From Pseudomonas mosselii (GTDB lineage: Bacteria; Pseudomonadota; Gammaproteobacteria; Pseudomonadales; Pseudomonadaceae), in the NCBI RefSeq assembly GCF_005796105.1, contig NZ_VAUO01000001.1:558001-622000 (forward strand): a DNA stretch of 64,000 nt, in the 5' to 3' direction. The position numbers were made by a program, and so were the translations under genes. Positions 59,723 through 64,000 of this stretch are shown in pieces (position 1 is the first letter of the stretch; each line of letters begins with the position of its first letter). The notes beneath the pieces were generated by a model that was not told where the DNA came from, searched no databases, and saw only the letters and a list, made by a program, of their open reading frames with translations.

Positions 59723-61366
59723 TCAGAAGGTGCGCTGGATCGAGAAGGCAATGAAGTCCCTGTCCTTCATGGTTTGCTCGAAGGAGTAGTTGTTGTCCGG
59801 GCCGATGATGGGGCCGCCATCGCCGAAGAAATTGGTGTAGCTGAGGGATGCATACCATTGCTTCTGGTAGTCGGCTTTGAGGGCAAGGGTGATGTCGCCG
59901 CCATGTTCTGGTGAGAACGCTTGGGGTGTTACCGAGGAGCGACCATACGGTGTGTAGCCAACGGTGATCGGCATCTGCACATCGACGCCAGGCATCACTT
60001 GGAAGTACTGAGGTTCGAAGGTGAAACGCAGGGAATAGGCGTCGCGAGTGGTGTTCGGATCGAGGTTCTGAGCGTTCTTCTTCACCTTGAGGCGACGGTT
60101 AAAGGCAACTTCGCCTACCAAAGACGCGCCGTCCCACAGCGCCGAGCCTCCGTATACGTTGACCATCGACAGCTGAGCATGGAGTGAGTCGCCGATCGGA
60201 TAGAGCGGATTGCTGTTGTTGTCTGCGGTCATGTCACCGGTGACGACCACTCCGCCATTCGGGGCAAGAGGGGTGTCGACACGCATGGAGATTTCACCCG
60301 CGACGTTGGCTTCCCCTACGAGGGTACTGAAGCTTGCGCCGTACACCTTGATGTCTTCGGGATAGACATTCACGAAGGTGCCGTCACCGCCCAGGAAGGT
60401 GGGGCGGAAATACCAGACAGGCGTTTTGTCGTGATAGCGCGCCGCATAAAGGCCGAACTCCCAATCGTCGAGAGCAAAGCGGATCTGGGCACCGAACTGG
60501 CCGGAGTCTTTGGCGTCGATGTCATGGCCGTGTAACAGGGGCCCTCCAGCAAAGAAGACACGCTCGGCACCTTCACCCACAAAATCGCCTGCGCTGAAGT
60601 AGCTCCCTGAACCAGGAAGACGCGTTTTGTTCCATTCGAACTGATAGTAAGCACCCACGCTAACGGTGTCGGTGAGCTGCCAGTTGAAGGAGAACTGCTC
60701 GGTGGGAAGGAGAATTTCCTTGAACTGCGAGCCCGGCACCGATTGCAACTTCACGAGGTCAACAGTGCTCTGTGCGTTGGCGATACCGTTGGCGCCGAAG
60801 AAGAGGCTTTCACCATAAATCTGGTTGAACTGCCCCAAGCGTGCCGAGAGGCGAGTCGAGCCGATGTCCCGTGCGCCATACACAAAGGCATCGAGGATCT
60901 CGGCATCCCGGCCATGAAGGTCGCGGGTCTTATCCGTGAATTCGTTGTAGTCAACGCTCACCGGGTTGGCAGTGGCGGGCGAGTTGTTGTCGTTCTTCTC
61001 GTTGTAGATCGTGTCGTACCAGGCTGCGCCGCTGAGGCGGGCGCCGACATCGCCGTACTTGATGTCCAACTCGGAAAGTAAGTCAAAGCGGTTGGAAATC
61101 AGCCCGGTGCTGAAGTTGCGGTCACCGTCATCCTTGTTCGGGTTCGGTGAGGATGCCATCACGTTGTCGGCGCGTTCGTTCAGGCGCCAAGCATTGCTGT
61201 ACTTGATGGTGTTGTCCCAGCTGGTTTTGAGGCCCTCGACTCCGGTGTCGAACTGGAAAGCCATGACCTCTGCCGAACACAATGCCAGGGCGATGCTGAG
61301 TGTGCTGGCCTTAGCGCCATGACGGGCAAGAAGCTGTGTAGTTGGACGGCGTTGCTTTGTGTTCAT
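59723..61366 (-). CDS. DUF1302 outer-membrane protein
   Basis: 547-aa DUF1302 protein, an outer-membrane beta-barrel family. Signal peptide about residues 1-36 (ALALCSAEVMAF), then FQFDTGVEGLKTSWDNTIKYSNAWRLNERAD, the conserved start. The chain ends RDFIAFSIQRTF with a terminal Phe. It probably forms the outer-membrane channel of the module with DUF1329, YCF48 and RND. It starts 74 nt after the HbpS-like gene. Confidence 0.9.
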   Translation of the reverse strand: MNTKQRRPTTQLLARHGAKASTLSIALALCSAEVMAFQFDTGVEGLKTSWDNTIKYSNAWRLNERADNVMASSPNPNKDDGDRNFSTGLISNRFDLLSELDIKYGDVGARLSGAAWYDTIYNEKNDNNSPATANPVSVDYNEFTDKTRDLHGRDAEILDAFVYGARDIGSTRLSARLGQFNQIYGESLFFGANGIANAQSTVDLVKLQSVPGSQFKEILLPTEQFSFNWQLTDTVSVGAYYQFEWNKTRLPGSGSYFSAGDFVGEGAERVFFAGGPLLHGHDIDAKDSGQFGAQIRFALDDWEFGLYAARYHDKTPVWYFRPTFLGGDGTFVNVYPEDIKVYGASFSTLVGEANVAGEISMRVDTPLAPNGGVVVTGDMTADNNSNPLYPIGDSLHAQLSMVNVYGGSALWDGASLVGEVAFNRRLKVKKNAQNLDPNTTRDAYSLRFTFEPQYFQVMPGVDVQMPITVGYTPYGRSSVTPQAFSPEHGGDITLALKADYQKQWYASLSYTNFFGDGGPIIGPDNNYSFEQTMKDRDFIAFSIQRTF

Positions 61367-61440
61367 GGATACCTCTTCTGCATTCTTGTTGTTATTACAG
61401 GGGGCTCCATCCGTAGAGACGGATGCTGTGCTTGGCAGCT

Positions 61441-61881
61441 CTATTGGCTCTCCTTAGATCTGGTGTTGGGCGGGGCTGAACAGCCAATTGCCTCACTGCC
61501 GGCAGCTGCGATCTGTTCATCGAACTGGGCCTTCACGCCACTGGCAGCTATTCCTCCAAGGCATTGATCGCCCTGCAGAAGTGGTAGTCCGCCAATCATT
61601 GGGATGACTCCGGCCAGTGAGGCAATGCCGTACACCCCGCTGCTCAACATCTCGGCGAAGAAACGGGTAGGGCGCTGGGTAATCGCAGCACTGCGGGCTT
61701 TATCAATGGCGATTTGAGCTGACGAGACACTCGCGCCGGCCAACCTGCGGAAGGCCAACAAGTGTCCGCCGTCATCGACAACCGCAACAGATACCTTCCA
61801 GTCATGTCGGGCCGCTTCAGCAATGGCTGCATCGAGCAACGTGCTGATTTCGTCGGGATCGAGGGTTTTTCGGCTATGCAT
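61441..61881 (-). CDS. GlcG/HbpS family protein
   Basis: 146-aa GlcG/HbpS-type protein ([43 protein letters not shown], then [35 protein letters not shown]). A distant paralogue of the one at 27368. First gene of the minus-strand DUF1302 operon and divergent from the chemoreceptor. Repeats of TTTGTGCAT lie in the shared promoter gap. Confidence 0.87.
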   Translation of the reverse strand: MHSRKTLDPDEISTLLDAAIAEAARHDWKVSVAVVDDGGHLLAFRRLAGASVSSAQIAIDKARSAAITQRPTRFFAEMLSSGVYGIASLAGVIPMIGGLPLLQGDQCLGGIAASGVKAQFDEQIAAAGSEAIGCSAPPNTRSKESQ

Positions 61882-61895
61882 TTTTAGCCTCTATC

Positions 61896-61945
61896 TTTGT
61901 GCATTATTTTTGTTATTTTGCTTTATGTGCTGCTTTATGCACAAA
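61896..61945. promoter_or_regulatory. TTTGTGCAT inverted repeat upstream of the chemoreceptor
   Basis: TTTGTGCAT (61896-61904) and ATGCACAAA (61937-61945) flank a TTTATGTGC half copy (61922-61930), in the gap between hbpS and the chemoreceptor. The same element is at 63963-63986. Confidence 0.5.
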
Positions 61946-62035
61946 AATAGGTTGCCGACCACGAGGAAGTCAAGGAAAAAACGACAGCTCCTCTTCAATG
62001 GCAAATCCCTCGAACGGCATAGGAAGAAAAACAAG

Positions 62036-63952
62036 ATGAAATCTGTGTCTCTCTCACCCCGGCGCTTGTCGATAGGAGCCCTGTTGGCACTGGGTTTTGG
62101 CCTGTTGTGTGGCTTGAGCGTGCTGCTGGCGTGCTTTGCATTTTCAAGCCTGCAGGCTGTTTTCAAAGGGGAGGATCAGCTGGAGAGCATCGCTGGAGTG
62201 CATGCAGGGATTCTGGACATTCGAATCCTGGAGAAGAGCTATCGGTTAGAGGCCACTGGAGGTGCCGTCGACAAGGTGCATCGCTTGGTCAACGAGATTC
62301 CTCAGCAGGTGTCGACGTTGGAGCAGCTTGAGCAGCCACTTGTAGTGGCGAGCAAACAATATCTGACGCAGTTCGAGCGCTTGGTCGCGGCGCGTGGTCG
62401 TTTGGAACAAGCGCAGAAAGCCATGGGGGTTGAGGCCGGTGAGGTGCGCATAGCGTTTGAAACCGTCGAGCAAGATTTGACTGAGGCTTTGATGCAGGAA
62501 AGTAGCGAGATGTTGGCAGCGTTGGTACTCGCGGAGAATGCCACGGCGCTCATGCGTAAGCTGCTATCTCTGCGCATCGCTGAATGGTCTTACAGTCAGT
62601 CATTGACAGAGGCGGACTATGAGCAATGGGTACTGCTGCTCAGTGATCTTCGATCTGCTGCCCAGGCCCTGGCTGGTGGAGCAGCTACACAACAGCGAGC
62701 CGCATTAGATTTAGCGCTTGGCTCCTTGGAGCGATATCGTGTTGCTTTTGAGGCGTATCACACCAGCTACCTTGCCCACCTCGAGTCCGAACTGGAGATG
62801 GATCGAATTGCTGAGCAGATGCTGGCTGTGTCTGAAGAAATGCGACGCCAGGTTTCCGACCGTCAGCAGGCACTCAAGCAAAATGCCTACGCCAAGCTCA
62901 TTCAGATGGCTGCGTTAGTGTTGGTACTCGGCATTGCAACAGCCTGGGGTATACGCAGGCGAATCATCCTCTCCCTACGCGCTACTGCTGAGCAGGTTGA
63001 GCATTTTGCCGCCGGTAGATTGGACGCTTCCATCCATGATGATTGCGGTGATGAGCTTGCCGTCGTTTTGCGCGCCATACGGCAGATGGGCGAAAGCCTC
63101 AATGGTGTCGTCAGTCGGATTGAGGAGGGCGCTAGTGGACTTGGAAGGGTTTGCGCTGAACTGGATCAGATGACACGTGAAGTTGCTAGTAGTGCCGAGC
63201 AGCAGGTGCAAGACACAAATCGTGCGTTCAATGCGATGGAAATGATGGGCGTTAGCTTGACCCGTGTTGTCGGACTGACGGGGGATGCGTCATCTGCTGC
63301 GGGGTTGGCCAGCAAAGGCAGCGAGGTTGGTGGGGAGGAGGTTGAGGCAGCAGTTGGTCAGATCGACCAGCTAGACAAACTTGTTCACGCAACTGGGCAG
63401 GAAATGCGATCGTTGGACGCTCGTGCTGTGAGTATTGGACGAGTGCTCCAGGTCGTGCAGTCGCTTGCTGAGCAGACCAATTTGCTTGCCTTGAACGCTG
63501 CAATCGAGGCCGCCAGGGCGGGGGAGATGGGGCGTGGTTTCTCTGTCGTGGCGGAGGAGGTGCGATGCCTGGCTGCACGTACCCAGAGTGCAGCCGCGGA
63601 AATCGCCGGAATGATCAAGACGTTGCAATGTGACAGCAAGAGTTTGCTCAGTCGGGTGGAGCGAGTTGGCGAAGAGTCTGCGCGTGTTCGCGATTTTTCA
63701 TTCAGAGCGGGGCTGGCACTCCGAGGCGTAACGACTGAGGTCTCGACCATCCATCAGATGAACCTCGATATTGCAGGCGCTACGCAGGCTCAGAGTGAAA
63801 TGGTTAGTGAGGTAGGGCTGTGTATTCTCGAGGTTCGGGCATCGGCACTGGCGAGTCAAAACCGCACGCATCGCCTACGCGGTGCCTCTCGGGAGTTAGA
63901 AGACCTGGCCGGGCAATTGCGTGAGGGTCTGTCATTCTTCACTCTGAAATAG
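62036..63952 (+). CDS. methyl-accepting chemotaxis protein
   Basis: 638-aa chemoreceptor from ATG 62036 (AGGAAG 9 nt upstream); the frame extends further 5' but that part looks non-coding. TM1 is near residues 12-36, a periplasmic all-helical sensor of about 240 residues follows (37-285), then TM2 ([19 protein letters not shown]), HAMP, and a signalling domain with the hairpin tip [32 protein letters not shown]. The sensor size matches the HBM type known for organic-acid receptors in Pseudomonas. It may steer cells towards a substrate of this region. Divergent from the HbpS/DUF1302 operon. Confidence 0.92.
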   Translation: MKSVSLSPRRLSIGALLALGFGLLCGLSVLLACFAFSSLQAVFKGEDQLESIAGVHAGILDIRILEKSYRLEATGGAVDKVHRLVNEIPQQVSTLEQLEQPLVVASKQYLTQFERLVAARGRLEQAQKAMGVEAGEVRIAFETVEQDLTEALMQESSEMLAALVLAENATALMRKLLSLRIAEWSYSQSLTEADYEQWVLLLSDLRSAAQALAGGAATQQRAALDLALGSLERYRVAFEAYHTSYLAHLESELEMDRIAEQMLAVSEEMRRQVSDRQQALKQNAYAKLIQMAALVLVLGIATAWGIRRRIILSLRATAEQVEHFAAGRLDASIHDDCGDELAVVLRAIRQMGESLNGVVSRIEEGASGLGRVCAELDQMTREVASSAEQQVQDTNRAFNAMEMMGVSLTRVVGLTGDASSAAGLASKGSEVGGEEVEAAVGQIDQLDKLVHATGQEMRSLDARAVSIGRVLQVVQSLAEQTNLLALNAAIEAARAGEMGRGFSVVAEEVRCLAARTQSAAAEIAGMIKTLQCDSKSLLSRVERVGEESARVRDFSFRAGLALRGVTTEVSTIHQMNLDIAGATQAQSEMVSEVGLCILEVRASALASQNRTHRLRGASRELEDLAGQLREGLSFFTLK

Positions 63953-63962
63953 GTGCGAGAAA

Positions 63963-63986
63963 TTGCACAAATCATACTTTGTGCAT
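63963..63986. promoter_or_regulatory. TGCACAAA/TTTGTGCA inverted repeat after the chemoreceptor
   Basis: TGCACAAA (63964-63971), 6-nt spacer, TTTGTGCA (63978-63985), no T-run after it. It repeats the half-element found before the gene, so an operator for a gene to the right of the window is as likely as a terminator. Confidence 0.45.
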
Positions 63987-64000
63987 AAAATATAAAAGCA

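Noticed and set aside
61823..62035. Upstream extension of the chemoreceptor and an overlapping start with hbpS
   Set aside because: The added 71 residues are low-complexity and basic, cover the divergent promoter gap with the TTTGTGCAT repeats, and the first membrane helix follows directly after ATG 62036.
1..64000. Mobile element or genomic island borders
   Set aside because: No transposase, integrase, tRNA gene or long terminal repeats were seen; base composition shifts alone are not enough.

Overview
The window looks like a chromosomal catabolic region of a Pseudomonas-type gammaproteobacterium. This rests on the glcC/glcDEF arrangement, a gcl-hyi-glxR operon, the DUF1302-DUF1329-YCF48-RND module, a ribbon-helix-helix protein, and a chemoreceptor with a long helical sensor region. 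By eye the base composition is moderate, and more AT-rich in the 1.2-2.7 kb permease and around 42-49 kb. I see no transposase, integrase, tRNA, rRNA or CRISPR array. The left edge cuts an aldehyde dehydrogenase gene.

Layout. 0-5.6 kb: aldehyde dehydrogenase, APC permease, 2-hydroxyacid dehydrogenase, SDR, then a 420-nt gap with three terminator-like hairpins, and a small alpha/beta hydrolase. 5.6-12 kb: MFS exporter and glycolate oxidase glcDEF with the divergent regulator glcC. 12-16.7 kb: glyoxylate salvage (gcl, hyi, glxR) with a divergent LysR. 16.7-19.3 kb: an operon of PLP dehydratase, DUF4392 (C-terminal half of D-glutamate cyclase) and RidA. 19.4-23.1 kb: LysR, a second APC permease, LysR. 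23.4-34.8 kb: a long + strand operon with acetoin-dehydrogenase-type E1alpha/E1beta/E2, SDR, a GlcG/HbpS protein, DUF1445 (N-terminal half of D-glutamate cyclase), OsmC, a monooxygenase-fold protein, 5-oxoprolinase (PxpA, fused PxpBC), fused biotin carboxylase/BCCP and a Gfo/Idh dehydrogenase. 34.9-49 kb: four more Gfo/Idh dehydrogenases, transhydrogenase pntAA-pntAB-pntB, SDR plus epoxide-hydrolase-like enzyme, a maltoporin-type sugar porin, an NCS1 permease and a type II NADH dehydrogenase. 49-54.7 kb: a TorF-type outer-membrane protein and a minus-strand operon of glyoxalase I, gluconate-2-dehydrogenase-type small subunit, GMC flavoenzyme, glyoxalase II and cytochrome c. 54.8-64 kb: RND/YCF48/DUF1329/DUF1302/HbpS operon and a divergent chemoreceptor.

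How it may work together (inference). Outer-membrane channels and APC/NCS1/MFS carriers move substrates. Gfo/Idh, SDR and GMC enzymes oxidise a polyol or sugar-like part. The dehydratase/RidA, split glutamate cyclase and 5-oxoprolinase handle an amino-acid part ending in glutamate. C2 fragments go through glycolate oxidase and glyoxylate carboligase to tartronate semialdehyde. Transhydrogenase and NDH-2 rebalance the reductant.

The main new observation is a LysR-type palindrome, GATAA-N7-TTATC. It occurs at four intergenic sites (7006, 20393, 23205, 39976). Three of them share a second half-element at exactly the same 29-nt spacing. This ties the MFS gene, the second APC permease, the E1/E2 operon and the SDR/hydrolase pair into one probable regulon.
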